Source: Pseudomonas fluorescens
Lineage (GTDB): Bacteria; Pseudomonadota; Gammaproteobacteria; Pseudomonadales; Pseudomonadaceae
Length of the DNA stretch: 64,000 nt
Direction of reading: 5' to 3'
Assembly: GCF_902498185.1 (NCBI RefSeq)
Contig: NZ_CABVIX010000001.1
Coordinates: 620,001-684,000, forward strand
A model generated the notes under the pieces. The model saw nothing but the letters and a program-made list of their open reading frames with translations, had not been told where the DNA came from and searched no databases. Shown piece by piece: positions 7,249-15,242 of the stretch. Within the stretch, counting starts at the first letter, position 1; every line of letters starts with the position of its first letter. A program made the position numbers and the translations under genes.

Positions 7249-9101
7249 ACGCGGCGCAGCCAGCCCAGAACGCACTCGCCGGTATTCCGGTGGCGCGTGA
7301 GCACACCCAGGCGCTGCTCGATCGCCGCGCGGCCGCCAGTGCGAAGATCAAGCCCCGCGACTGCTACACCTTGGCCGACCGCCTTGAAGCGCAGGCGCGC
7401 CTGCATGCCGACAGACCTTTTCTGATCTACGGCAACGAGCGGCTCAGCTACGCCCAGGTGGACGCCCGGGCCAATCAGATGGCACATACCTTCCATGCCA
7501 ACGGCCTGCGCGCCGGAGATGTCTGCGCCTTGCTAGTGGAGAATCGCCCCGAATTCTTCTGCACCTGGTTCGGCCTGGTGAAGCTCGGCGTGGTGGTCGC
7601 CTTCATCAACACCCAGGTCAGCGGCAAAGCACTGCTGCATGCCGTGCAGACAACCGCCGCCAAATGCGTGGTGGTCGGCGAGGAATGTCTGGCCAACCTG
7701 CAAGCCACTTCACCACTGCCGAAACTGGCGTTCTGGTTGCTGCCTGATCCGCAGAATCCCTGGCCGGGCGCGCTGCCGGGCGGCGTCGACGGGCACTTTG
7801 CCGCGCGCCTGGAAAGTGCGCCTGCCAGCGCCTTTGCGCGAGACATGCGCGCGGCGGTGCAGGCCCAGGACACGACCCTACTGATCTTCACGTCCGGCAC
7901 CACCGGACTGCCCAAGGCTGCTCGCTATAGCCATATGCGCTGGATGTCGTCAGGAGACGTGATGCAGGTGACCCTGCCCGCCACCTGTGAGGACGTGTTC
8001 TATTGCTGCCTGCCGCTGTACCACGGCGCCGCTGCTACGTCCGTCACGTCCACCGCGCTGAGCGCCGGCGCCAGCATCGTGGTACGTCGCAAGTTCAGCG
8101 TGCGGGCGTTCTGGGACGACGTTCGGCTGCACCGGGTCAGCGTCTTCCAGTACATCGGTGAAATCTGCCGGTACCTGCTCAATCAGCCGGTGGTCACGGG
8201 AGAGCGCGACCACGGCTTGCGCTGCATGCTGGGCGCTGGGCTGACCCCCGAGACCTGGCAGCGCTGGACCGAACGCTTCGGTCCGGTGCAGATTTTCGAG
8301 GGCTGGGGCGCCACCGAGGCCAACACCAACCTGATCAACGTCGACAACTACCCAGGCGCCTGTGGGCGCGTGCCGGACTGGAGCCGCACCAACCTGCGCC
8401 TGGTGCGCTACGACGTCGAGAACGACTGTCACCCGCGCGATGCGCAGGGGTTCTACCAGCTCTGCGAGGTCGGCGAGGTCGGTGAAGCGATGGGCTTGAT
8501 CATCGATCATCCGGACATCGGCGGCGGGCGCTTCGAAGGCTATACCTCGGCCGAGGCCAGCGAGAGCAAGATCCGCCGTAATGTCCTGAGTACGGGCGAT
8601 GCCTACTGGAGCTCAGGTGATCTGCTGCGCCAGGACGCCGAGGGCTACTGCTACTTCGTCGATCGCATCGGCGACACCTTCCGCTGGAAAAGCGAGAACG
8701 TCTCGACCCAGGAGGTCGCGGCAGCCCTGGATGACTTGCCGGGGCTTGAACTGATCAACATCTACGGTGTACAGGTGCCAGGCCATGAAGGCCGTGCCGG
8801 CATGGCCGCGGTACTGATGCAGGCAGGCGTAGCCTTCGACCCGCAGGCGCTGTTCGCCCTCAGCGAACGTTGCCTGCCGCGCTATGCGGCGCCGGTGTTC
8901 GTGCGGGTCAGCGCCGCTGCCGACCTGACCAGCACCTTCAAGTTGCGCAAGGTCGATCTGCAACGCCAGGGCTATTGCCCCGTCAGCTGCCAGGACCCGC
9001 TGTTCGTACGCGACGAGCAGGCCCGCACCTACCTGCCGTATTCGCTGGAGGCACTGCAGCGCGCGGGCTTGCAGCCCTGCGAGAGTGCCCGCCATGACTG
9101 A
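7245..9101 (+). CDS. FATP/very-long-chain-type acyl-CoA synthetase
   Basis: A 618-residue adenylate-forming enzyme of the FATP/FadD6 kind. Motifs are LIFTSGTTGLPKAARYSH near 210, FEGWGATEANTNLINVDNYPG near 350, a DRIGDTFRWKSENVSTQEV block near 470-490 and a C-terminal TSTFKLRKVDLQRQGY near 580 typical of FATPs. It overlaps the upstream gene (ATGA) and the downstream one. Mycobacterial relatives activate steroid acids, so CoA activation of a bile-acid side chain is likely. It is one of three ligases in the island and may correspond to StdA1 or StdA2 of DOC21; the choice is not supported by sequence alone. Confidence 0.87.
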   Translation: MNAAQPAQNALAGIPVAREHTQALLDRRAAASAKIKPRDCYTLADRLEAQARLHADRPFLIYGNERLSYAQVDARANQMAHTFHANGLRAGDVCALLVENRPEFFCTWFGLVKLGVVVAFINTQVSGKALLHAVQTTAAKCVVVGEECLANLQATSPLPKLAFWLLPDPQNPWPGALPGGVDGHFAARLESAPASAFARDMRAAVQAQDTTLLIFTSGTTGLPKAARYSHMRWMSSGDVMQVTLPATCEDVFYCCLPLYHGAAATSVTSTALSAGASIVVRRKFSVRAFWDDVRLHRVSVFQYIGEICRYLLNQPVVTGERDHGLRCMLGAGLTPETWQRWTERFGPVQIFEGWGATEANTNLINVDNYPGACGRVPDWSRTNLRLVRYDVENDCHPRDAQGFYQLCEVGEVGEAMGLIIDHPDIGGGRFEGYTSAEASESKIRRNVLSTGDAYWSSGDLLRQDAEGYCYFVDRIGDTFRWKSENVSTQEVAAALDDLPGLELINIYGVQVPGHEGRAGMAAVLMQAGVAFDPQALFALSERCLPRYAAPVFVRVSAAADLTSTFKLRKVDLQRQGYCPVSCQDPLFVRDEQARTYLPYSLEALQRAGLQPCESARHD

Positions 9102-10182
9102 CCTCGATGCCCGCCGTGCCGAGGGCGAGCTGCGCGACGGCCTGCGCTACCCCTGGCCGCAGCCGCCGGCCGGCGGCCAGGTGCTGGAAGTCGCCAGTGG
9201 CGTGTGGTGGCTGCGCATGCCCCTGCCGTTCCGGCTCGATCACATCAACCTGTACCTGCTGCGCCACGAGGCGGGATGGGTGGTGGTCGACACAGGCATG
9301 AACACTGCCGAAACGCGCGCCACCTGGACCCGTGTACTGACCGAGGTGTGTGCAGGAGAGCCCGTGCTCGCGGTGATCTGCACGCACTTTCACAGCGATC
9401 ACGCGGGGCTTGCGGCCTGGCTCACCGAGCGTTTTCGCTGCGCATTGTACATGACCGCTGGCGAGTTCCAGTGGCTTCACGTGCGCGCGCCCGATGGGGA
9501 AGCGTCCTGGGCGTTCGTGGACTTCTACCGCAAGGCGGGGTTCGACCAGGAGCGTATCGATGCGCTGCACGCCGCCATCCAGAACACGCACTTTCGCCCT
9601 TTGCCCTGCACCGGTTTCCGGCGCCTGCGCCAGGGCAGCCGGCTGCGTATCGGTGGGCGCAACTGGACGGTGCAGGTGGGCAGCGGCCATTCGCCTGAAC
9701 ATGCCTGCCTGTACGCCGCGGACGATGGCCTGCTGATTTCCGGCGACCAGGTGCTGCCGCGGATCACCTCCACCGTGGGCGTCCAGCCCACCGAACCCGA
9801 GGCCAACCCGCTGCAGGACTGGCTGACGTCTATCGAGCAGTTGCGCGCGGTGCCCGACACCGTGCTGGTCCTGCCGGCCCATGAGCGGCCTTTCTTCAAT
9901 CTGCATCAGCGCCTGGATCAGTTGCAGGCCCATCACCAGGGTCACCTGGCGCGGATGCTGGCCCACTGTGTCGAGCCGCGCAATGCGCTCGACCTGATGG
10001 CGCTGCTGTTTCCCAGAGCGTCAGGCAGCTTCGATGAGCTGATGGCCCTGGGCGAGACCTTGGCGCATGCCAACTACCTCATGGCCGAAGGCGCCCTGGT
10101 GCGCGAGGAACGCGGGGGACTGCTGTGGTACCGGCAGGCTCCGACGGGAGCCTCGGCTCCCGATCCGCAAGCAGTGTTCTGA
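9094..10182 (+). CDS. Metallo-beta-lactamase-fold hydrolase
   Basis: A 362-residue binuclear-metal hydrolase. The signature THFHSDHAG (about 97-105) gives HxHxDH. A further histidine is in GSGHSPEHACLY near 195, an aspartate in LLISGDQVLP near 215, and a last histidine in LVLPAHERPFFN near 260, so the metal site looks complete. I choose the ATG at 9094, which has GAGAG 8 bases upstream and overlaps the preceding stop by 8 bases, over a GTG at 9085. In a CoA-thioester operon it may be a thioesterase or lactonase (glyoxalase-II-like). No steroid enzyme of this family is known to me with certainty, so the substrate is open. Confidence 0.85.
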   Translation: MTDLDARRAEGELRDGLRYPWPQPPAGGQVLEVASGVWWLRMPLPFRLDHINLYLLRHEAGWVVVDTGMNTAETRATWTRVLTEVCAGEPVLAVICTHFHSDHAGLAAWLTERFRCALYMTAGEFQWLHVRAPDGEASWAFVDFYRKAGFDQERIDALHAAIQNTHFRPLPCTGFRRLRQGSRLRIGGRNWTVQVGSGHSPEHACLYAADDGLLISGDQVLPRITSTVGVQPTEPEANPLQDWLTSIEQLRAVPDTVLVLPAHERPFFNLHQRLDQLQAHHQGHLARMLAHCVEPRNALDLMALLFPRASGSFDELMALGETLAHANYLMAEGALVREERGGLLWYRQAPTGASAPDPQAVF

Positions 10183-10216
10183 GCGCACCCGGGCAGCGGT
10201 CGTGGTGAACAGTCCA

Positions 10217-10234
10217 GGCAACCTGGCGGTTGCC
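10217..10234 (+). other. Intercistronic hairpin before DUF1302 gene
   Basis: GGCAACC-TGGC-GGTTGCC, a perfect 7-bp stem with a 4-base loop, ending 4 bases before the AGGAGAG ribosome binding site. It may protect or punctuate the operon mRNA. A hairpin also precedes the other DUF1302 gene. Confidence 0.5.
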
Positions 10235-10250
10235 TATCAGGAGAGTCCGT

Positions 10251-11918
10251 GTGAACGACAAGAACAACAATAATTGTACTGGCATGGGCGGCCACGGGTT
10301 CCAGGCCGCCGGGCTTGCCGTGGCTGTCGCGCTGGCGGCAGTGCCCGCATGGGCGGGTGAAACCATCGAGTTCGACAACGGCGCGACCCTCGACTGGTCG
10401 GTGACCACCAGCTATGGCATGGGGGTGCGGCTGGGCAAGCCCAGCGACCGGCTGATGACGCCCAACGCCGATGACGCCAACCGCAACTTCAACGAGGGCA
10501 GCCTGACCACCAACCGCATCGGCGCGCTGGGGGAGATGATCCTGCGCAAGGACAACTACGGAGCAGTGGTGCGCGCCAGCACCTTCTACGACGACGTCTA
10601 CCACCAGGACAACGACAACGATTCACCCGCGACCGTGAACAAGGACGGGCGCAACGACGAATTCACCAGCCGCACCCGCTACTACAGCGGTGGCCGCACC
10701 CGCTTGCTGGACGCCTATGTCTTCGGTGGCTGGCGCTTCGACAACGACACCATGCTCGACGTCAAGGCCGGGCGGCATATCGAGTCCTGGGGCGAGAGCC
10801 TTTACTACCCTGGCGTCAATGGCGTGCAGAACCCTTCCGATGCGGTCAAGGCTGCCCAGCCTGGGGTCGAAGTCAAAGAGATCCTGCTGCCGGTGGGACA
10901 ATTCTCCGCCTCCTACCGGCTCAACCCGCAGATCACCTTTGGCGCCTATGTGCAGTATGAATGGAAGGGCACCGAGCTGCCGCCGGTGGGCAGCTACCTG
11001 TCCGGCAGCGACGTGATAGGCCCCGGCCGCGAGTTCATCCGCACCGCCACTGGAATCGTCCCGTACCACGGCACCGACGAGCCGCGCGACAGCGGGCAAT
11101 GGGGCGTGCAGCTGCGCTATCGGCCGGTACCGGCGATCGAGCTGGCGCTGTTCCATGTCAATTACCACGACAAGAACCCGGCCACCGCACTGGTGGGCTA
11201 CAACCCCGTGCCGTTGGGCAATGGCCAGTTCGCGTTCGCCACCAACGGCTACCGCGTGCACTACTTCGAGGACATCAAGCTGACCGGCCTGAGCCTGTCG
11301 ACCAAGCTGGGCGATACCCAGATAGGCGCCGAATGGTCGTACCGCGATGGCGCGCCGGTCATGGTCAACACAGGACTGGGGCCGGTGCCGGCCCGGGGCA
11401 AGGGGCAGCAGATGCAGCTCTCGGCCATGCGGATCCTTGGCGATCGACCCTGGGCGAGCCAGACCACGCTGACCGCCGAAGTGGTCCACGTGCGCGTGGA
11501 CAGCGCCGACTCGGCCTCGGCGGCCGGCAACCTGCAGGGCGTGAACCTGCTGCCTTCCCTTGCCCCGCTGGTGGGAGATTCCGATGACTACACCTACGAC
11601 ACCGGTTCAGCCTGGCGCAGCAGGAGTTCCAGCGCCTACACCCTGGGGGCCTCGTTCAGTTATCCGGGAATTTTCCCGGGCTGGGATCTGGAGGTGCCGC
11701 TGCGCTTCTCCAGCGTGTTCAGCGGGGCGTCACCCATGGCCGGCAGCATCGCCGGCGTGCAGGGCGACCGCCGCTACAGCGTCGGTACCACGTTCAAGTA
11801 CCTGAGCAACCTGGAAGTGGCGTTCGCGGTGGTCGGCTACCTGGGCTCGCCTGACCCGCTGAAGCGGCCGATGGCTGACCGCGACTACGCCACATTCTCG
11901 ATGAAATACACCTTCTGA
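10251..11918 (+). CDS. DUF1302 outer-membrane protein (copy 1)
   Basis: A 555-residue secreted protein. The GTG at 10251 is preferred because AGGAGAG lies 5 bases upstream. After an unusual Asn-rich N-terminus (NDKNNNN) comes a signal peptide ending AVPAWA-GE near 36. The mature part has DUF1302 features: a repeated start of the type NGATLDWSVTTSYGMGVR, ASTFYDDVYHQDND near 110, RLLDAYVFGGW and a C-terminal ADRDYATFSMKYTF, with aromatic last residue as in beta-barrels. The family is associated with DUF1329 and transport of hydrophobic compounds. The second copy at 28657 shares all these blocks. Placement inside a catabolic operon supports a role in substrate entry. Confidence 0.88.
   Translation: MNDKNNNNCTGMGGHGFQAAGLAVAVALAAVPAWAGETIEFDNGATLDWSVTTSYGMGVRLGKPSDRLMTPNADDANRNFNEGSLTTNRIGALGEMILRKDNYGAVVRASTFYDDVYHQDNDNDSPATVNKDGRNDEFTSRTRYYSGGRTRLLDAYVFGGWRFDNDTMLDVKAGRHIESWGESLYYPGVNGVQNPSDAVKAAQPGVEVKEILLPVGQFSASYRLNPQITFGAYVQYEWKGTELPPVGSYLSGSDVIGPGREFIRTATGIVPYHGTDEPRDSGQWGVQLRYRPVPAIELALFHVNYHDKNPATALVGYNPVPLGNGQFAFATNGYRVHYFEDIKLTGLSLSTKLGDTQIGAEWSYRDGAPVMVNTGLGPVPARGKGQQMQLSAMRILGDRPWASQTTLTAEVVHVRVDSADSASAAGNLQGVNLLPSLAPLVGDSDDYTYDTGSAWRSRSSSAYTLGASFSYPGIFPGWDLEVPLRFSSVFSGASPMAGSIAGVQGDRRYSVGTTFKYLSNLEVAFAVVGYLGSPDPLKRPMADRDYATFSMKYTF
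10260..10273 (+). promoter_or_regulatory. Candidate Crc/Hfq site (AAGAACAACAATAA)
   Basis: Five consecutive AAn units in codons 4-8 of the DUF1302 gene. It explains the odd KNNNN residues just before the signal peptide, as if the protein tolerates an RNA signal. Confidence 0.6.
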
Positions 11919-11928
11919 AGGAGGCACC

Positions 11929-13140
11929 ATGGGACTCAATGGACAGGCCGCGATTGTCGGCTGTGCTCAGTACAAGCCTGAAAAATACGCCACGGCGCCG
12001 CGCATGTTTCACCTCGAACAGGTGGCCGACCTGGCCGCCCAGGCGTTGCGCGATGCAGGCCTCAAGGCAACGGACATCGATGGCCTGGTGATCAATGGCC
12101 CGCAGTTCCACGAGGCCTCGGTGTTCGTGCCGGCCATGGCGGCCGAGTACCTGGGGCTGACCCTCAACTTCGCCGAGGTGGTCGACCTTGGGGGCTGCAC
12201 CTCGGTGGGCATGGTCTGGCGCGCGGCGGCCGCGATCGAGCTGGGCCTGTGCCAGGCGGTGCTCTGCGTGCTGCCGGCGCGCATGGCGCCGCTGGGGCCG
12301 GACGAAGACCCGAGCTGGATGGCGCGCGCCATGCGCTTCGGGGGGCACAGTACTGCCTATGGCGCGCCGGAGGCCGAGTTCGATCTGCCTTATGGGCACA
12401 TGGGCCAGAACACTGGCTACGCGATGATCGCCCAGCGTTATGCCGCGCAGTATGGCTACGACCCCAGGGCCATGGCCAAGATCGCCGTGGACCAGCGCAG
12501 CAACGCCCAGGCCAATGACCAGGCGATGTTCTTCGGCCAGCCGCTCAGCATCGAACAGGTGCTGGCCAGCAAACGCGTGGCTGACCCGCTGCATGTGCTG
12601 GAGATCGTCATGCCGGTGGCTGGCGGTGCAGCGCTGATCGTGACCTCCCGCGAGGTGGCGGCGCGCACCCGCAAACGCCCGGCATTCATCACAGGATTTG
12701 GCGAGCACCTTGCGTTCAAGTCGCCGTCCTACGCCAAGAACATGCTGGACACCCCGATAGGACCGGCCTCGCGCCGCGCCTTCGGCATGGCCGGCCTGCG
12801 TCCTGCGGACATGCACGCGGCGCAGATCTACGACTGCTACACCATTACCGCCCTGCTGACCCTCGAAGACGCCGGCTTCTGTGGCAAGGGCGAAGGCATG
12901 GCCTTCGTGCGCGACCACGACCTGACCTGGCGCGGTGATTTCCCCATGAACACCCACGGGGGGCAGCTCAGCTTCGGCCAGGCCGGTTCCGCCGGTGGCA
13001 TGTCGCAGGTCATCGAAGCGGTGACCCAGATTGCCGGTACTGCCGGTGAACGCCAGCTGGCGCGCTGCGACAACGTCTACGTCTCCGGTACTGGTGGCGT
13101 GATGAGCGAGCAGGGCGCATTGATTCTCCAGGGAGCCTGA
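11929..13140 (+). CDS. Ltp2-like thiolase-fold protein, probable side-chain aldolase
   Basis: A 403-residue protein of the SCP-x/non-specific lipid-transfer thiolase family. The thiolase nucleophile position is kept (Cys90 in GGCTSVGM), but the C-terminal GHPxGxxG histidine block is replaced by NTHGGQLSFGQAGSAGG (about 341-357), and the final CxGGG motif by VSGTGGVMSE with no cysteine. This pattern fits Ltp2-type retro-aldolases rather than true thiolases. The next gene encodes a DUF35 domain, the obligate partner of Ltp2. Expected job is C-C cleavage of a 22-hydroxy side-chain CoA thioester, like Sal1 of Pseudomonas sp. Chol1. RBS AAGGAGG. Family is sure; exact reaction inferred. Confidence 0.82.
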   Translation: MGLNGQAAIVGCAQYKPEKYATAPRMFHLEQVADLAAQALRDAGLKATDIDGLVINGPQFHEASVFVPAMAAEYLGLTLNFAEVVDLGGCTSVGMVWRAAAAIELGLCQAVLCVLPARMAPLGPDEDPSWMARAMRFGGHSTAYGAPEAEFDLPYGHMGQNTGYAMIAQRYAAQYGYDPRAMAKIAVDQRSNAQANDQAMFFGQPLSIEQVLASKRVADPLHVLEIVMPVAGGAALIVTSREVAARTRKRPAFITGFGEHLAFKSPSYAKNMLDTPIGPASRRAFGMAGLRPADMHAAQIYDCYTITALLTLEDAGFCGKGEGMAFVRDHDLTWRGDFPMNTHGGQLSFGQAGSAGGMSQVIEAVTQIAGTAGERQLARCDNVYVSGTGGVMSEQGALILQGA

Positions 13141-13145
13141 TCACC

Positions 13146-14087
13146 ATGTCCAACAACAAACCGATGCCACTGGCCACCGAGATTTCCGCGCCGTACTGGG
13201 AAGGCCTGAAGGCCCGGCAGCTGCTGATTCAGCAATGCAATGCCTGCGAGGGCTGGATCTTCTATCCGCGCCGCCATTGTCCGAGCTGCCTGGCCCACGA
13301 CTTGAGCTGGCGCGAAGTGCGTGGGGCCGCGACGTTGTACAGCTACACGGTGACGCGTATCGCCACCCTGCCTGACTTTGCCGATGAGATGCCGCAGATG
13401 CTGGCGGTGGTCGAGCTGGAGGAAGGGGTGAGGATCAACACCAACCTGGTGGGGCTGGCGGAGGAAGAAATCCATGTCGGGATGCACCTGCGGCCAGTGT
13501 TCGCGCAGGTGGATGAACAAGGTACGCGCCTGTTGCGCTTTACCGGTGTGGACAAGGATCCGTTGAACATGGAGGCCCAGGGCACCACGGCCCCCGTGCC
13601 GAGCGCCGTTCAAACGGCGGTGCGGCAGGTGGCCCTGGATGACCTTGAGGGGCTGCAGGCGCTGGTTAGTGAGCACTTCAGCGAGTGGAGCAACAGTGTG
13701 CTGGTGGACCAGGCGCTGATCGACGCATTCGCGGAGCTCAGTGGGGATGACTACTGGATTCACACCGATCCGCAGAAGGCTCGGCTGCAGAGTCCTTTCG
13801 GCGGGACCATCGCCCATGGGGCGCTGGTGCAGGTGCTGCAGTCGCGCATGAAGCTTGAGTTGGGGTTCGAGATCACCGGGTTTACTACTCAGATCAACTA
13901 CGGCTCGGACCGGCTGCGGTTTCCGGCGCCGGTGCCTGCGGGCGCGCGGATTCATGCGCGGGCACGGGTGAAGTCGGTCCAGGTGCAGGGGCGGGGGACT
14001 CAGGTGGTTCTGGAGTTGCATACGCATGTGCTGGGGCAGGAGAGACCTTCGGTGATCAATGATCTGGTGATTCTCTACCAGGGGTGA
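13146..14087 (+). CDS. DUF35 (zinc ribbon/OB-fold)-MaoC hydratase fusion
   Basis: A 313-residue two-domain protein. Residues about 15-140 form DUF35: a rubredoxin-like zinc ribbon with Cys31, Cys34, Cys45 and Cys48, then an OB fold starting GAATLYSYTVTRIATLP. Residues about 175-313 form a MaoC/hotdog enoyl-CoA hydratase with AELSGDDYWIHTDPQKA and GTIAHGALVQVLQ, carrying the hydratase-2 Asp and His. Mycobacterial ChsH2 also joins MaoC and DUF35, but with MaoC first; here the order is reversed. It follows the Ltp2-like gene by 5 bases, so one polypeptide could hydrate the side chain and dock the aldolase. Codons 2-5 carry an AACAACAA tract. Confidence 0.87.
   Translation: MSNNKPMPLATEISAPYWEGLKARQLLIQQCNACEGWIFYPRRHCPSCLAHDLSWREVRGAATLYSYTVTRIATLPDFADEMPQMLAVVELEEGVRINTNLVGLAEEEIHVGMHLRPVFAQVDEQGTRLLRFTGVDKDPLNMEAQGTTAPVPSAVQTAVRQVALDDLEGLQALVSEHFSEWSNSVLVDQALIDAFAELSGDDYWIHTDPQKARLQSPFGGTIAHGALVQVLQSRMKLELGFEITGFTTQINYGSDRLRFPAPVPAGARIHARARVKSVQVQGRGTQVVLELHTHVLGQERPSVINDLVILYQG
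13152..13159 (+). promoter_or_regulatory. Candidate Crc/Hfq site (AACAACAA)
   Basis: Perfect AAnAAnAA in the first codons of the DUF35-MaoC gene. Single minimal-length match, so weaker than the longer tracts. Confidence 0.4.
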
Positions 14088-14134
14088 TTGGGGGAAGGCG
14101 CGGGAGATCGAGCGCCGCCGCGCGGCGAAACCCA

Positions 14135-14179
14135 TAACCCATTTGGACGATGTGTCTTAGGCGTCTGAACGTGACTATC
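14135..14179 (+). promoter_or_regulatory. Regulon box (TAACCCATTTGGACGATG) and -10, propeller/RND operon
   Basis: Box at 14135-14152 with the right half perfect (GGACGATG) and the left half degenerate. ACTATC (14174-14179) follows after 21 bases. The 14088-14134 stretch before it holds a short GC hairpin (14114-14128) that may end the upstream operon. Confidence 0.6.
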
Positions 14180-14195
14180 GGGTCCAGGCCCCGAA

Positions 14196-14203
14196 AATAA
14201 CAA
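14196..14203 (+). promoter_or_regulatory. Candidate Crc/Hfq site (AATAACAA)
   Basis: Perfect AAnAAnAA in the predicted 5' leader, just before the AGAGGA ribosome binding site of a tiny ORF. Confidence 0.5.
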
Positions 14204-14216
14204 GAGGATTGGCCCC

Positions 14217-14273
14217 ATGAATGTCGTTGTCTACCTGCGTCATGACACGGAGCCGTGCCTATGCGCTCTCTGA
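14217..14273 (+). CDS. Possible 18-residue leader peptide
   Basis: ATG with AGAGGA 8 bases upstream opens an 18-codon frame (MNVVVYLRHDTEPCLCAL) that ends inside the first codons of the propeller-like gene (start 14261) in another frame. The ribosome binding site is stronger than that of the downstream gene, so translational coupling is possible. No family is recognisable. It could also be chance. Confidence 0.3.
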   Translation: MNVVVYLRHDTEPCLCAL

Positions 14274-15232
14274 TGGGTTATGCGGTCTGCCTGGTGGTGG
14301 CTGTGACCATTGCCTTCGCCTTTGCCCCTCGCGCTGTCCCGCAGCCCGGCGACGAGCCACTTCGCCCTGACCGGGTCCAGGTCAATGCCTTGCTCAAGCA
14401 GGGCAGCCGGGTGGTGGCGGTGGGTGAGCGGGGCAGCATTCTGCTCAGCGACGATCAGGGGGTGAGCTGGCGCTCCGCTTCTGTGGAACCTCAACGGGAC
14501 GCTGCCCTGACGGCACTTATCGATCTGGGCAACCAGCGCCTGCTGGCCGTGGGGCACGACGGGTGGATCCTGCGCTCGGACGATGCGGGCGGCCGTTGGC
14601 AGGAAGTCCGCCATGACGCCAGTCTCGGGGAACCGCTGCTGGGCGCGTGGTCGGCAGGCGGGGAGCGAGTCCTGGCCTACGGCAGCTTCGGCAAGTTCTA
14701 CCAGTCCGATGATGCAGGCCTGTCCTGGCGCAGCCTGGAGCTGGAAGTGGACAGCGCGCACCTCAACGGCATGGACGGGGGCACGGACGGCCAGCGGATG
14801 CTGGTCGGGGAGCAGGGCCTGGTGCTGCGCAGCCATGACGGTGGCCAGCACTGGCAGACGCTGCCGGCCTTTTACCAGGGCTCGCTGTTTGGGGTGGTCC
14901 GGCTCGATGCCGGCCTCTGGGTGAGCTATGGCATGCGCGGCCATGTCTTTGTCAGCCGTGATTTCGGGGACAATTGGCGCCAGCTCGAGGTGGGCAACAA
15001 GCAACCACTCTACGGGCATGCGGTCGTGCCCGATCAGGGTGGCCTGCTGATCGTCGGGGCTGGCGGGTCGCTGTTGCGGCTGAACGGCCAGGGCGAACTG
15101 GTAAGCGTCAGCCGCCTGCCGGGTGCCGGCACGCTGACCTCGGTGATCATGCTTGGCTCGCGGCTGCTGCTCGGTGGCGAACGAGGCGTATTCCAGGATT
15201 CGGGTGGCAACGTTGCCGCCCTGAGCAAGTGA
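14261..15232 (+). CDS. YCF48/BNR-like beta-propeller protein, exported
   Basis: A 323-residue protein starting with a membrane/signal segment (about 4-21). Repeats of the type GxxxxILLSDDQGVSWRS, GWILRSDDAGGRWQE, GKFYQSDDAGLSWRS, GLVLRSHDGGQHWQT and GHVFVSRDFGDNWRQ are Asp-box/BNR blades, as in YCF48-related proteins. Such proteins are often encoded directly before MMPL/RND transporters together with DUF1302/DUF1329 genes; the periplasmic role is unproven. ATG 14261 is chosen because GGAG lies 8 bases upstream, while the alternative GTG at 14255 is too close to it. The gap to the transporter gene is 10 bases. Confidence 0.82.
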   Translation: MRSLMGYAVCLVVAVTIAFAFAPRAVPQPGDEPLRPDRVQVNALLKQGSRVVAVGERGSILLSDDQGVSWRSASVEPQRDAALTALIDLGNQRLLAVGHDGWILRSDDAGGRWQEVRHDASLGEPLLGAWSAGGERVLAYGSFGKFYQSDDAGLSWRSLELEVDSAHLNGMDGGTDGQRMLVGEQGLVLRSHDGGQHWQTLPAFYQGSLFGVVRLDAGLWVSYGMRGHVFVSRDFGDNWRQLEVGNKQPLYGHAVVPDQGGLLIVGAGGSLLRLNGQGELVSVSRLPGAGTLTSVIMLGSRLLLGGERGVFQDSGGNVAALSK

Positions 15233-15242
15233 GAGGCGGGCA

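Noticed and set aside
11794..12957. Long antisense open frame (about 387 codons) opposite the Ltp2-like gene, and similar ones opposite MFS, acyl-CoA dehydrogenase and IpdC genes
   Set aside because: In GC-rich DNA the frame opposite a real gene stays open by codon bias. These have Arg/His/Gln-rich, low-complexity products, no RBS and no family resemblance.
11929..13140. Ordinary beta-ketothiolase
   Set aside because: The GHP histidine block and the C-terminal catalytic cysteine are missing. A DUF35 partner gene follows, which fits Ltp2-type aldolases.
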